From Neurospora intermedia (Eukaryota > Ascomycota > Sordariomycetes > Sordariales > Sordariaceae): DNA of 64,000 nucleotides. The position numbers and the translations under genes were made by a program. Shown in pieces: positions 35,297-46,221 of this stretch (the stretch's first letter is position 1; the number at the start of each line of letters is the position of its first letter). The notes below the pieces were generated by a model. The model made no database searches, was not told the origin of the DNA, and saw nothing but the letters and a program-made list of their open reading frames with translations. The stretch spans positions 6,473,001 to 6,537,000 of the forward strand of contig BTPP01000001.1 in assembly GCA_037102815.1 (NCBI GenBank), read 5' to 3'.

Positions 35297-35565
35297 TATC
35301 CACACGTACTTTTCCGGGATGTCGTTAGAATGTGAATGGATCTCGACAAAGTAACGTACTCCGCGGTGTCGAAAGTATAGGGATCTCGGAAAGGTAATGT
35401 ACTCCTGGAGTGGATCTCGGGAAACTGATGTACCCCAAGGTATCAATAGCTCGTATAGGGATCTCAGAAACGTTGATATACTCCAGGATGTCGATAGTAT
35501 AAGTAGGGATCTCGGAAAAGTGTATACTCGGAATGCCGATGGTATAGGGATCTCACAGTTGTAGA
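35297..35565. repeat. Degenerate ~45-bp tandem repeats in a divergent promoter
   Basis: Six copies of a unit starting (G/T)GGATCTC begin at 35337, 35380, 35411, 35458, 35506 and 35547. Spacings are 43, 31, 47, 48 and 41 bp. Each full unit continues with a GTACTCC-like element and a GGTGTCGA/GATGTCGATAGTATA-like end. A half-unit lacking GGATCTC precedes them (about 35297-35336). Copies share the order of elements but are diverged. The array lies exactly between the two opposing TATA boxes of the amidohydrolase and hydrolase genes, so it is probably a cluster of binding sites for a shared regulator (inference). Confidence 0.85.
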
Positions 35566-35610
35566 TAAAAGAGGAAAATCGTCCATTCAATGATGCATTT
35601 CCCACACTCT

Positions 35611-35616
35611 TTTATA
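35611..35616 (+). promoter_or_regulatory. TATA-like element of the alpha/beta hydrolase gene
   Basis: TTTATAT-type sequence about 65-70 nt before the start codon at 35680. It places transcription start near 35640 and gives a short leader. It marks the other edge of the repeat array. Confidence 0.5.
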
Positions 35617-35679
35617 TGTCCTCAAGCCTACCTAGAAATCCCTCTCAAAAAAAAAACACCTTCACGACACAGTTGCATC

Positions 35680-36467
35680 ATGTCCAGGCCAGTCATCGTC
35701 ATTGTGCCAGGTGCTTGGCAGAAGCCCGTCGCTTGGTATGACCTTGTACAACGACTACACACCGCAGGCTTCGAGGCTATCCACGTCGAACTGCGTACCG
35801 TTGGTAGCACAGCGACGCCCCTCCACGGTCTAGCTGACGACGTTGCGGCGGTGCAATCCGTGCTCGGCGAGCTTGCGCGCCAGGGCAAAAAAGCCTTGCT
35901 GTTGGGTCATTCCGCCGGTGGCCTGATTGGCAGCAACGCGATAAAAGGCCCCGACAATGTCATAGGCATGATCTATATGGCCGCCTTCGCGATCCCTCGC
36001 GGCAAGGCTTTGCTCGATTTGCTCGGTGAAAAACCTCTCCCGTGGATGGAATACAAGGTAAGTCGGTCCGCCATTGTGTGTGAGTCTCACGTCAGCTGCA
36101 ACTATTGCTAACTGATCAAAAGGGCGACCGGGTTTTCGGGCGTCAAGAAATGTTGGCTGACGTTATGTTCAACGACCTCAACGCCGAAGAACAAAAGAGA
36201 TGGATGACCGAGATGACGCACACGTCAGCCGCGCTTTTCGCAACGCCCAGTGGCTACGAGCCTTGGAAAAATGGGATACCTTGTGCTTCCATCTTTTGTA
36301 CGGAGGATCATGGGCTACCGCTTGCCGCTCAGCAGGAAATGGCGGCGCAATTCGGACCCGAGGCCAAAGCCGTTACGCTTAAATCCGGCCACTGCCCGTT
36401 TCTGAGCATCCCTGAACAGCTGGTAGATGCTATCAAGACACTCGAAGCGCAAATGCGAGCGACCTAG
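35680..36467 (+). CDS. Small alpha/beta hydrolase (methyl-ester esterase-like)
   Basis: Cytosolic alpha/beta hydrolase of the plant SABP2/hydroxynitrile-lyase-like and bacterial small-esterase type. Exons 35680-36057 and 36123-36467 give 240 residues, a minimal one-domain size. The oxyanion-region motif is VPGAWQKPVAW (9-19). The nucleophile elbow is GHSAGG with Ser78, the acid is Asp188 in IFCTEDHGLP, and the histidine is His216 in KSGHCPFLS. The triad therefore looks intact. The intron is phase 0 with a GTAAGT donor, and its CTAACTGATC-like branch region lies just before AAAAG. It is divergent from the amidohydrolase/decarboxylase gene, 540 bp apart start to start. An esterase releasing an aromatic acid that the partner then decarboxylates is a reasonable but untested joint role. 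Confidence 0.9.
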
Positions 36468-38771
36468 GCAACTACACATTCATAACAGGCCGCCAGTCTC
36501 TGTCTCTTCTCCTCTCCACTCCATAGCAACCCATCAATCATATTCAACCGCTTGATCCCGTGAGTGATGATCCCACACCCGTTGGAACGTGTCGTGTCCG
36601 AGGATTCGGGATGATCTTCCCCGTATTCCCGCTTGCCGCCGGCCCCGTCCACCTCTGGGGAGTGGGGAACCTCGTGGCTCAACAGTGCTGGTCCGTTGCT
36701 TGCGGCAGGGGTGCACCATGCATCCATTCCGCAGGGTTCACCGAGAGGAGTCTCGGCGGCGGGTGATCTAAACTCTATCACGGAGGAAGACAGCTACCCG
36801 CAGCTAGGGCAGTCGTCGAAGAGCTCTTTTGTACACAGGAAGGATGTGGCGCACACCGGCTAGGCCTGATTCGGGATCGCTGGACTGAGACAGGCGGGTT
36901 GGTAAGTAGCATCAGGCGTATGTATTCAACACGGCAACAAAGCCATTTCGTTGTCTTTTGCATACAAGGTCAAGTTTGACCCCGGAGCTGACTGAAATCG
37001 AGGCATATCCAGCCACATGATGGGACGAGGTCGCGCCGGACGTGGCTAGTGGGCCGCTGTATGGATGGCGGCTCGGCACTCAGTTCCTCAAACCTCGTGT
37101 GGTCGGGGCGGCACCACAGAACTATATGTACTAGAGTCAAGCCAAAAGTTGCGATAGACGAGATGCGCCGTGAAGGCCGATAATGTCTCGATTGGCGACG
37201 TGATGACGGGCAGTTAGGGAACGTCAAAGAGCTGGCGAAGTGAGCATCGAAGCGCGGGCGACATTGGGGCTAGCGGGCTGTAGGTGAGAGAGTAGGAGAC
37301 GAGCGAAGCATGGAGATGAAGATGCGAGAAACGGACTGAGAGAGGGACGTGGGAGAGGAGGAGGTTCTATATACTGTACTACTGTAGAACTAGTCTATGC
37401 TGTCGTGAAAAAGTGTACATCGCCAAGTACTAGACTACTAAATACATAGTACATCATGATGATAGGTACCTACGCGGCACAGCCCAGATTGTACATAAGT
37501 AGGTACCCAGGCCGGCTAGCCTATCACTGCGTGCGTAGACCGTTTGGGTCTCACTGTCTGCTGTGGGCCATTGCTACCCAAATTCCGGGACACCACAGCC
37601 GGGAAATACAAAACGTAACTGAGTTGGAGTCCCATTTTCAAATAAAACTTCCTTCTTCTAGTGAATTCTTGTTTTTCTTGACTTTTTTCTCGGCATCTAC
37701 CTGAATCGTCACAGTTTTTCTCACTCTATATTTACTTATTCCTATATCAGTACTTTCGCTAAATGCCCAACGACTCTACTAGACTCTTATTCTACCTTCC
37801 ATTTGGTCATTGCCCTTTCACCCATCCGTCCGAACTTCCCTCCCACCAACTGTCCGTTTGTTGGTTGTCCAATGTCCCTCCCTGCAGTCGTTGGCAGTGC
37901 TGGCCCGTCAAACTGAAGTGATGCCAACTCGACGACGCTGGCGGACTATCAAGTTGTCATCTTGAGTGGCTGCACCTGCCCTCCATCCGATTCATGTTAT
38001 ACACTCACTGCCACTACTTGGCGGGAAAAGCAAAGAGGAAAAAGAATCTGATATCTCAGATTACACTACATCACACTCGATTGCTGTTTCCTTCCTTCCA
38101 TCTCTTCCTCTCCTCTCTAGAGGTACTTCATCACAACGAAAAGGAGACGGAAAGGGCACCTCAGTGTGGTCCTTCTTGCTCGGGCATTTCATCGCGTGAT
38201 TACCAAACAAGTGTCGATGATGAGTTGTTATTGCCACTCGCTGCTACAACTCAAGATTGCGCCCTCCTCCGATTCCAATCTCGGAGCAAGTGGAAGATAT
38301 AAACCTCCAGTTCATCCTTCCATCTTCTATTTCCATCACCCAATACTACCTCTACTTACCCTCAGTCCCACCCAGCTCGCTACAGTACTTGCCATTCATC
38401 TCTGCTGCACCCTTCTTCACCTCATCCATGGTATGTTGGCGCTGCTCAGCAACTGGCGCGCGACAACAAAGACCATACACCCAAATAATCACGACTCTGA
38501 TTTCTGACTTTGGCCCAAACTAATTCTCAGAATCCCACCAAGCACAAGCCCTCGTCCACGTGGCACCGCCATCGCTTTCGGCGATGCGACTTTGACTCGG
38601 AAAAAAAAACTAAAGCGCGCGCGAATCCTCCTGCATTGATCAGCCGTTTGTTACTTATCTTTACGTACATATCTTGCTTGTTCCCGCTGCCGCAGCAACG
38701 ATCCCGGTGTGCAGTGTCCGACCGCCGCTTCACGTGCAGTTGCCGGGGCGAACTCCGAACCGCCATAACCC
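36468..38771. other. Intergenic region upstream of the MIZ-finger gene
   Basis: No supported gene. Frames at 36464-36860 and 37966-38800 lack domains. GGTACCTA-type motifs occur near 37465 and 37497. From about 37640 onward the plus strand is pyrimidine-rich with TATA-like stretches, consistent with the promoter and long 5' leader of the gene at 38772. Confidence 0.5.
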
Positions 38772-41700
38772 ATGCCGGGACTACCTGTGCGAGCCCCTAA
38801 CGGGGTTCCCGTAAATAACTCTGCCAACTACAACGACCCTCGGCTCGCTTCCTCCATCAGCGCTTTCCTCAACCATCGACAGCCAGCCTGGACCGGCACC
38901 GTCGTCGATTTCAGTCCACGGCCTCCGACAGCACAAGCCTCAGCATCGGCGGTACCCCCGGCGGCAGAGTCGGCATCCGGGGAGGTGATGACCCCTCATG
39001 CAGGCGCGTCCGCTCCGTTCAGAGGAACAGGCCGTCCACGCGGCCGCCCGCGCAAGTACTCAGGCAGACTGCCCCACGTGCAACACGCCCACGACGGCAC
39101 ACCCCAACACGAACACGAGAACGGACAAGAAGAGGAGGCGGAAGAAGTGCAACAACAGCCAACATACGGTCAAGGGCCACCATCCGCGCAGCCGCAACAG
39201 GCACCTCAACGGTAATGTTGAAAACATGCTCCTGTGATTCTCATCTTCTTTTCCCTGCTAACTTTTGATCCCGTGTCTACAGCCCCGGCCGAACTGCCCA
39301 GACAGCCGCCGTCCTTCTGTCTCCAGCCCCGAGCGACGAGCCGAGTCCTGCCGTTTCGAACTCGAGAGAAAGTCCTAGCATAAATCACAATGCGCCCGCT
39401 CCCTCATATCATCCCGTGATCGCCGCCCGATTTGTACACAGCCTGGACGATGACAATCCAGGGTCTACGTTTACAAGAGCTGGAAACAACGGCTCGGCCC
39501 CAACAACGCCTGCGGTCCCACCTTCTGCGAGTCCGTTCTTAGCGCATCCTCAGCTCCCACCACAGTCTACAAATGCTGCAGCATCAATTCCACATTCTCC
39601 TGCGCCTCAGAACCAGTCAGCGCCTCAGAACCAGTCACTGTTGGCCCACGGAGCTACTCGACGCGATGGCCAAGGCCAGGGCCCGGGTGGACATGTCAAC
39701 TCGCCACTCTTGCCGCTGGCGCCGCACCCAGGTGAACGAGCGGCCAAGAGGAAGAGGACAGATCCTTCGCAGCCTCTTTTACCCATAACATACTTGGAGT
39801 TCCGACATGTCCTCCAACGGTACACAAATTCGCCGGGTGTGAAGGACCGGATCAAAGCAGGCACCGAGTATGCTAGATTTACGCTTCTCGACCAGGCGTG
39901 TGTCAAGGAAGACGGCTTCTTCCTGGCCCTCCACCAAATCTACTGCATGTGGTCATCATATGCGCAGAATGCCTACGATATCTTACCCGAGTACCCCCCT
40001 CATACTATTGATGAAGGCCTTGGGATCATGGAGGGGCTTCTTAAGAAGAACCTTACCATTCAGCCCATGCATCGACAATTTTTCGAAAACTTTCCAGCGT
40101 CTATCAATCAACTATGTGAGCCGCCCACGGCATATAATACTGCTATACGACAAGTAGGCAGGTTCTTGCATCTGATCGGGACTAGCTATGGCACATTCGT
40201 GGCTACGGTGAGCCAGCGTGGATACCCTTACCTGGTTGATGAGCTCTTGAGCTACTGGGAATGCTACTCGCCCGTTTTGCAATTGATTTTATTCACCGCG
40301 TGTCGTAGGAGGATAGGAGTCCCAGACGGCCACGGCTGTGCTCAAGAGATCGACCGTGCTTTCCAGATCGATCAAAGGAATCATGCTTATCTATACCAGT
40401 CAGGCAACTTGAATCCGCAGTTTTACCAAACATGGCGAAACCAACAAGAGCTAGAAGCCCAAAATGCTGAGCTGATTACGTATTATCGCACTCGCGTCCA
40501 TCAAGTAAGGACCGGTACTGGTGCAGCCGCCAACGGCAACAATTCCATTGGCAACAACAGCAATACAACCCCTCAAAACAGGAGACTGTCAATCCAGACA
40601 ACGGCCCCGGCAGCTACTGGTCCGCCGATGCCAAACAGTGCACCCCCGAATCAGGCAGCTTTCACATTTAGCAATGCCACAAATCCATACTCTCCGGTTT
40701 TTTCGCCTGGTATGGAGGCATTCCACAACCCTTATCCTACCCAGAATCTGCCCTCTGCGCAGCATTCTTCACCAAGCGTTCACCCGTCCATGGTTACGTC
40801 TCGAAGCCCACAGGACCTGTCAAACCCAGCGGCACAATGGCAGCAGCCACAACTACAGCAACAGCGCCAGCAACGTCCGTTATATCCACAACAAGGTGTA
40901 CAATATCCGCCACATGCGCCTCAACAGCATGGCCTACAAAGTATGGTGATACCTTCACAGCTGTGGCAGCAAATGCAGCACGAAGGGGCTGTCCGACGAC
41001 AACAAATACAGCAGCAACAGCAACAGCATCAGCATCAACATCAGCTTCCGCAGCAACAGCATCAGCATCAACATCAGCTTCCGCAGCAACAGCAACCAGG
41101 GAATCAAAGGCAGCAATGGGTTACGGCTGCGATGACTGCGGCGGCCAACAACGGCGCCTCAGCTGCGCAACTGTACACGGCGAGGGCACAAGCGCAACAA
41201 CAGCTTCAGCTGCAGACTACAATGCCCCTCCCCGCCCCCATCGCCCCTATTCGCCCTCAACAAATTCAAGCACAGCAGAATCCGCAAACGCAGCAGCAAC
41301 CGCAAAACGTGGTCCCACGCGAACCGGCTCCCGCTCGCAGCCCGGATATACCGCTAGTCCCTCCGCTAGGAACAACGATTCATCCGTCAGAGTATGCCTA
41401 CGAGGCTTCTGATAGGAGGTCCCTGCTGATGGCACTGCATCAAGCTCATGCTCGAAGTCCCAGGCGAACCGTGGTAGATGGAGAATCAGAGCGGATGTAT
41501 CAAGCAGTCAAGGAACTAGTCACAAAGCCCACCCAGCTGGCGGAAAATGTGCGTATCTACACGGTTCCCTTCGAAGTAACTGATGAGCAATATCGGTTGA
41601 GAGTGATGACGGACAGGCGCGGTGTAGCAGTTGCCGTACAACCCCACAAGTCGCTGCGCTGGAGAATTCGCTGTTGCCGAATCAACAACCACCAGAAAGG

Positions 41701-42586
41701 CGTCGTGTTGGATGAAACATGGCGGGCTGCCCCGTCGAACTGGCCAGACATTTTCATATCCTTCAACGGTAATCCCCTTGAAATTCGGAGAAAGCCCCAT
41801 TTTGGGAAAGATCTGTCTATCGAGCTTACAGAAATGATCGTATCGGGCAAAAACAAGGTTGAGGCTGTCATCCAGAACGCCCCAAGCCCCAACTTCTTCA
41901 TCGCGGTGGAGATGATCGAGACCTTGAGGCATTCCACCATCGTCGATGACGTTTGGAAGAATCGGCTAATTCCTGAGTCAAAGACTCTGCAAATCATCAA
42001 GGATCGACTTGGCGGGAGCGGCGCCGATGATGAGGTTTCGGTTGCAGTACCGTACCTGTCGATTGACCTGACTGATCCCTTCTCGTCGGTCATGTTCCAT
42101 ACACCTGTTCGCGGTGGTGCATGCACCCACTTGGAGTGTTTCGACCTTGAAACTTTTCTGAACACGAGGCAGGTGACCAAGGTGCCCTGCGGTCACGAGG
42201 GTAGAGCATGTAAATGCCCGCCTCAGCCGACAAGCCCGGACAAGTGGGCCTGTCCGCTGTCAGGCTGCGACAAGATAGCAGGCCCGTACGATTTGCAAAT
42301 CGATGGCTTCTTACTCAAGGTCCGTAAGGAGCTGGAGCGCACGGGCAGAAAGCCTCAGTATAGTAAAGCTTTGCACGTGGAGGCGGACGGCAAGTGGACC
42401 GTTGTGGTGCAGGACGACGATGACGATGATGATGACGATAGCGATGGCGAGGATCTGGAGCCCAGGCAGAAGAAGATCAAGACTGCGTCGGCAACTCCTG
42501 CTCCGGCGCCCAGTGTGGCTGGTTCGGTAGCGAGGAGATCTGGACCACCGTCGAATGTGGAAGTGATTGAGATTGATGACGATTAG
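38772..42586 (+). CDS. MIZ/SP-RING zinc-finger protein with polyQ region
   Basis: Large fungal protein with a MIZ/SP-RING finger, the RING-like fold that recruits the SUMO-E2 in PIAS/Siz and ZMIZ proteins; a nuclear role in sumoylation or transcription is likely. Exons 38772-39211 and 39283-42586 (intron with CTAAC branch site) give 1247 residues. An in-frame TAA two codons upstream fixes the start. The N-terminal 300 residues are Pro/Ser/Ala-rich. A more ordered region (about 315-560) follows, then a Gln/His-rich low-complexity stretch (about 680-850), then a conserved globular region. The finger at about 1090-1150 reads C-x-H-x2-C-FDLETFL, an internal CGHEGRACKCP segment and finally WACPLSGC. 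The tail is Asp-rich, with an IEIDDD-type end resembling a SUMO-interacting motif. The extra Cys/His segment inside the finger is unusual relative to PIAS proteins. Confidence 0.88.
41015..41095 (+). repeat. 33-bp coding tandem repeat (Gln/His) in MIZ gene
   Basis: Two near-perfect 33-bp copies encode QHQHQHQLPQQ twice in a row inside a longer CAG/CAA tract. The unit keeps the reading frame, so copy number can vary between strains without breaking the protein. A smaller 18-bp duplication (encoding APQNQS) lies upstream near 39600-39636. Confidence 0.9.
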
Positions 42587-43314
42587 GTGCCATAAACGTC
42601 TGGTCCCGCAGCCTGAGGCCCTCAAAAATTGCCCGACAAGGCTTTGGAGACGATGCTCATGACGGAGGCGGAGGAGGGTTCACAGAAAGAGAAAGAAGTT
42701 CACTCGCAGTAGACTTGGCATGTTACCTTTTTTCATAGCGTCTGGAGTCGTGGTTGGAGTTCAAAAAGGGTTCAAGTTGGCGCATTAAATGGTAAATCTG
42801 GTCGGTGTTTGTCTCAAGGTATACATCGGAGGGTGTCATGGGAACTCATAGAGTTGGGGCGTTGCATTGCGTTTTTACTCATATAGTTGGTTCATATAAA
42901 CCAAGTGATCGTATCTGGGGAGTTGACTAGCACATGGTTTCTAGTTATATACCCAACGTGTTTTGACTTCACTAGCTCCGCAAGCACTTGCAGCAACCTC
43001 GTGTGGTAAGAGAATCGTGAATGTAAAAAGGGGTTAGTAAACAAATGTTGCCAATGTGGCCATGTGGGCCACACACACCTCTTCTTTTCTCTAAAGGAGG
43101 TCTAGACCATTCCATATTGACCGCAACACCGAGCAAGATACTTCAATGGCTCTTCTCTCTCTCTCCTCTTGGCTTGCTAAAAATCGAAAAACGAACTGTA
43201 TGGCCGAAACACATTTGCTGACCTGGTAGGCAGACAGGTCTTGTTCCGAGTCTCTCGACACGATGTGACGAACCAGCGACCGCTTCATAAGCTACACTTT
43301 GGAAAAGAATAAAC

Positions 43315-43433
43315 ACATACGACCATACCCACTGGAAAACTCGGGATCCCGTCCGCTCTCCCATAGATAAGCCAGTGAGGGCCAGACTAGTAGTTGGGTC
43401 GGTGACGACCAGCGAATCCCTGGTGTTGTATGT
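43315..43433 (+). rRNA. 5S ribosomal RNA (dispersed single copy)
   Basis: The 119-nt sequence begins ACATACGACCATA and ends GTTGTATGT. The ends pair to form helix I. The internal promoter region includes AAGCCAGTGAGGGCC and the conserved GGTGACGACCAGCGAATCCC. Length and order match fungal 5S rRNA. It stands alone between protein genes rather than in an rDNA or tandem 5S array, as in Neurospora and relatives, where 5S genes are scattered. A run of T follows immediately as the RNA polymerase III terminator. It looks intact and transcribable. Confidence 0.95.
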
Positions 43434-43439
43434 TTTTTT
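43434..43439 (+). terminator. RNA polymerase III terminator of the 5S gene
   Basis: A seven-T run directly overlaps and follows the 5S rRNA 3' end, with a second seven-T run a few bases further on as possible back-up. Confidence 0.8.
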
Positions 43440-45394
43440 GGGCATTTTTTTCTCTTTTTGCAGTTCTCCACTCCAAGCATATCACTCTCAAGTTCTGAAT
43501 GAGGCTTTGTGAGGCTTTTGTCGAGCCTATACTTACCTGAGTACCCTGCAGTTTTTGACAGTTGGTCGTCTTTGAGACTATTGTCCTAGAAATCTAGAAG
43601 ACAGGACGACAGGAACAGGCTGCTTGAGAGTAGTAGTGGGATGGGAATACAGACGGTCACGATGTGTAGAAAAAAAGCTTTGAAGGGTCCGTCCTCTCTC
43701 TATAGAAGCAACGGCCCTCCTTCACTCCCTCAACTGAGTAAGAACCGTCGTCGACGTTGTCTGTCCAGTCCAGTGTGACGTCGTCAAGACCTAACCTGAC
43801 CTGACGGGACCGGGGTTTCTAAGTACATAGGCTCGCTGGGTGACATATTGTACACTAGATTTGTAGCGGGGTTTTCCAGGGGCAAGGGCCCCCAGCCCAG
43901 CCCTGTCCTTCCCTGGCCCCGAGATCGTTGCGATGCGCTACAAGAACCGTGATCTCTCATTGGCGCTGAGACCGGGCGCATCGAAGCCTTGCTATGTACC
44001 ATAGAGCCTGGCAACGAAGCGAGCCTGGGCTGAGCAGGGCTGAGCAGGGCAGGGCAGGAGATTGGATGACGGCGCTTGGAAGGAGTTGACAGACTGACAG
44101 GCTGACAGTGACAAACTGACAGGGGGTGATCATGAGGAGGAGGACGGAAGAAGGAAGCCGAGGTATGGAATAACCGAACAAGAAAGCGGGGGATGTCCTT
44201 GCTTCGGATGGTTTCTTGAAGGTCGTAGTGGGGTCTTGGAAAGACAGTGACGGGATGGAGACTTTCCATCAGCTTGCTCACTCAGCTTGTTTGGAGAGCT
44301 TCGTTGAAACAGCTTACGAGGCTTATGCAGGGTCTGGTGCGATGCGGTGCGGTGCGGTGCGATGCTGGTGTTGAAAAAGGTAAAAGTACCTCGGAGTCGG
44401 AAGAAATGAAGAGATGATCGAGGATTGAAGACTGGAATCGATGAAAATGATGAAAGAGACGACTCGGAGTCAAAGTTGAAGGGGTTCTGGAAGTTCTCTC
44501 CGATGCTCCATCCGATCATCAACAAGCCTCATGTCAGGTACAGCAGCCCGCCTACCCGCCACACATGCACTCGGTTAAATTCGTTGCCACACCATCTTTG
44601 TTTGTTATTTGTTGTTGTTCGAGTCGTCAGGGGTAGTAGCCAGTAACATGAACAGTACACAGTGGTAGACGTTGGACAACAAGTAGCCAGGTCCCATATA
44701 TGTAAGTCATGGTTCGTGGCGATGGATGATCAACGTTTTGACATGTAGTGTAAAAGAAAGGTCCGACTGATGATCTCGAGGTACGTGATAGTATGTAACC
44801 AGGTTGAGAAGATGGGATGGATGGTGATGATGATCTCGGGAAGCGGGATGCAATGACATTCCGTCCTTCCTTTCTCTGTTGAAGTAATGTATGTATTCGC
44901 ATCGGAAGACGAACGATGCTGTGGTCGCATGTCCGTTTCCGGATGCTGCCAGCCACCCCAAAAAAAACAAAAACCAACGCTAGGATCTGAAACCAAGGCC
45001 TGTTTGTGGTGAGCCCTTGTACTTGAGGCCCTTGTAAGCTTGGGTTTAACTCTGTTAACTGGTTGGCAGTTGGAGAGATCCACCAGCTACCTAGGTAACC
45101 ATCGCATGGATTTGTTCCCTCGCCCAGATCTCTAGTGTACAATGTACTTGAACACAATTACCAGTGAGAGGTGATGAATCTCATGGGAGCAACTGACTGA
45201 CTGCACCGCAACTCTGCAGGCATGGAACAAGACTGACGGAACAAGTCAAAGGCGGTCGGGGATTTTTAGTGTTTATGCACTAGAAGATAGTGGACCCCTC
45301 TCTTTTCCCCAATCCGGACGGCGGTCGACAGAAAAGCCGGGACCCACCGTCTCTGCTGGTCTGGGCTTACATCCCGCTGCGGATCCTCTCTGCC

Positions 45395-45424
45395 GTTGCG
45401 TTGCGTTGCGTTGCGTTGCGTTGC
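45395..45424 (+). repeat. (GTTGC)6 microsatellite
   Basis: Six perfect pentanucleotide units followed by one imperfect GTTGT unit, about 800 bp upstream of the C2-domain gene. Confidence 0.95.
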
Positions 45425-46221
45425 GTTGTGTTTACACTACGACGACGCCAGAGCCCCAGACACGCCCGCTTCTTTCTTGTGTCCGCTTCCACTTTTGTCG
45501 CTCTCCAGCCAGTCGTCAGTTCCCTTTGTTCTTCAAGAACCGACTCCTCCCTCGACCGACTATCTGCACGCTTCGATCTGGGATCGCGCAACTACAACTC
45601 TACTCTTTTCATACTACTGGCATCTATTTTAGACTAGACGAGGGTTTGTTGTTGGTTGGCGTCTTGGCCAAGGCAGTGCCCGACCGTCGTCTCCCCTCCT
45701 CGTCCTGTCCGTCTTCTCAAAACAAGTTTGAAGCCCACGTCTACCGACTGACTGACTAACTGACTGACTGACCCTCACCTCGGTTTTCTTTCGTTTTTGG
45801 TCTCTTCGCTCTTTTTTATTTTACTTTCACTTTCCGCCGCAATTCCATTCGCTGGCCTCGTCCATTGTCCATACTATTAGGTTGCGCCGCCCTTCAATCG
45901 TTATCACAGTGGCACCAACGATCGCTAGATTACCCTTCCTCCCTCGTTGTGACGCAAGGGAGAGCTCGAGCCCATAACAGCTACCGACCTGCCTACCTAG
46001 CTTGTACAGCAACAACGAGAAAGCCAAAAGAAGAACACCCGCGCCGCGCCAACCAACAAAAAACCATAATACACAAAGAAAGACGAAGCTTCATCCCAAA
46101 AGTAAACATTCCAACAATCCTCGCACACGTATATGATCAGGTTATGAGACAGCCTTCTGGTCGGCGACTGTAACCATACCACCACCTCCACGACCACCAC
46201 TTTACAAACGCCGCCGACAAG

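Larger units (their letters stand above)
42587..46221. other. Intergenic region holding a 5S rRNA gene
   Basis: 3.6 kb between the MIZ gene and the C2-domain gene. The only supported feature is the 5S rRNA gene at 43315-43433. Short repeats occur: GCTGAGCAGG near 44030-44060, GCGGT/GCGAT near 44338-44365, a perfect TACCTAGGTA at 45088-45097, (GTTGC)6 at 45395-45424 and GACT repeats near 45747-45772. From about 45430 the plus strand is pyrimidine-rich, probably the promoter/5' UTR of the C2-domain gene. Confidence 0.6.

Noticed and set aside
40837-41412. 191-codon Thr/Ala/Ser-rich frame overlapping the MIZ gene
   Set aside because: It is the out-of-frame reading of the CAG/CAA repeat tract. 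The real frame carries the zinc finger and ordered domains.
39416-42586. Stand-alone 1056-residue frame starting at 39416
   Set aside because: Its first codon is GTG. Splicing 39211 to 39283 joins it in frame to a conserved-looking first exon from 38772, which has an in-frame stop just upstream of its ATG.
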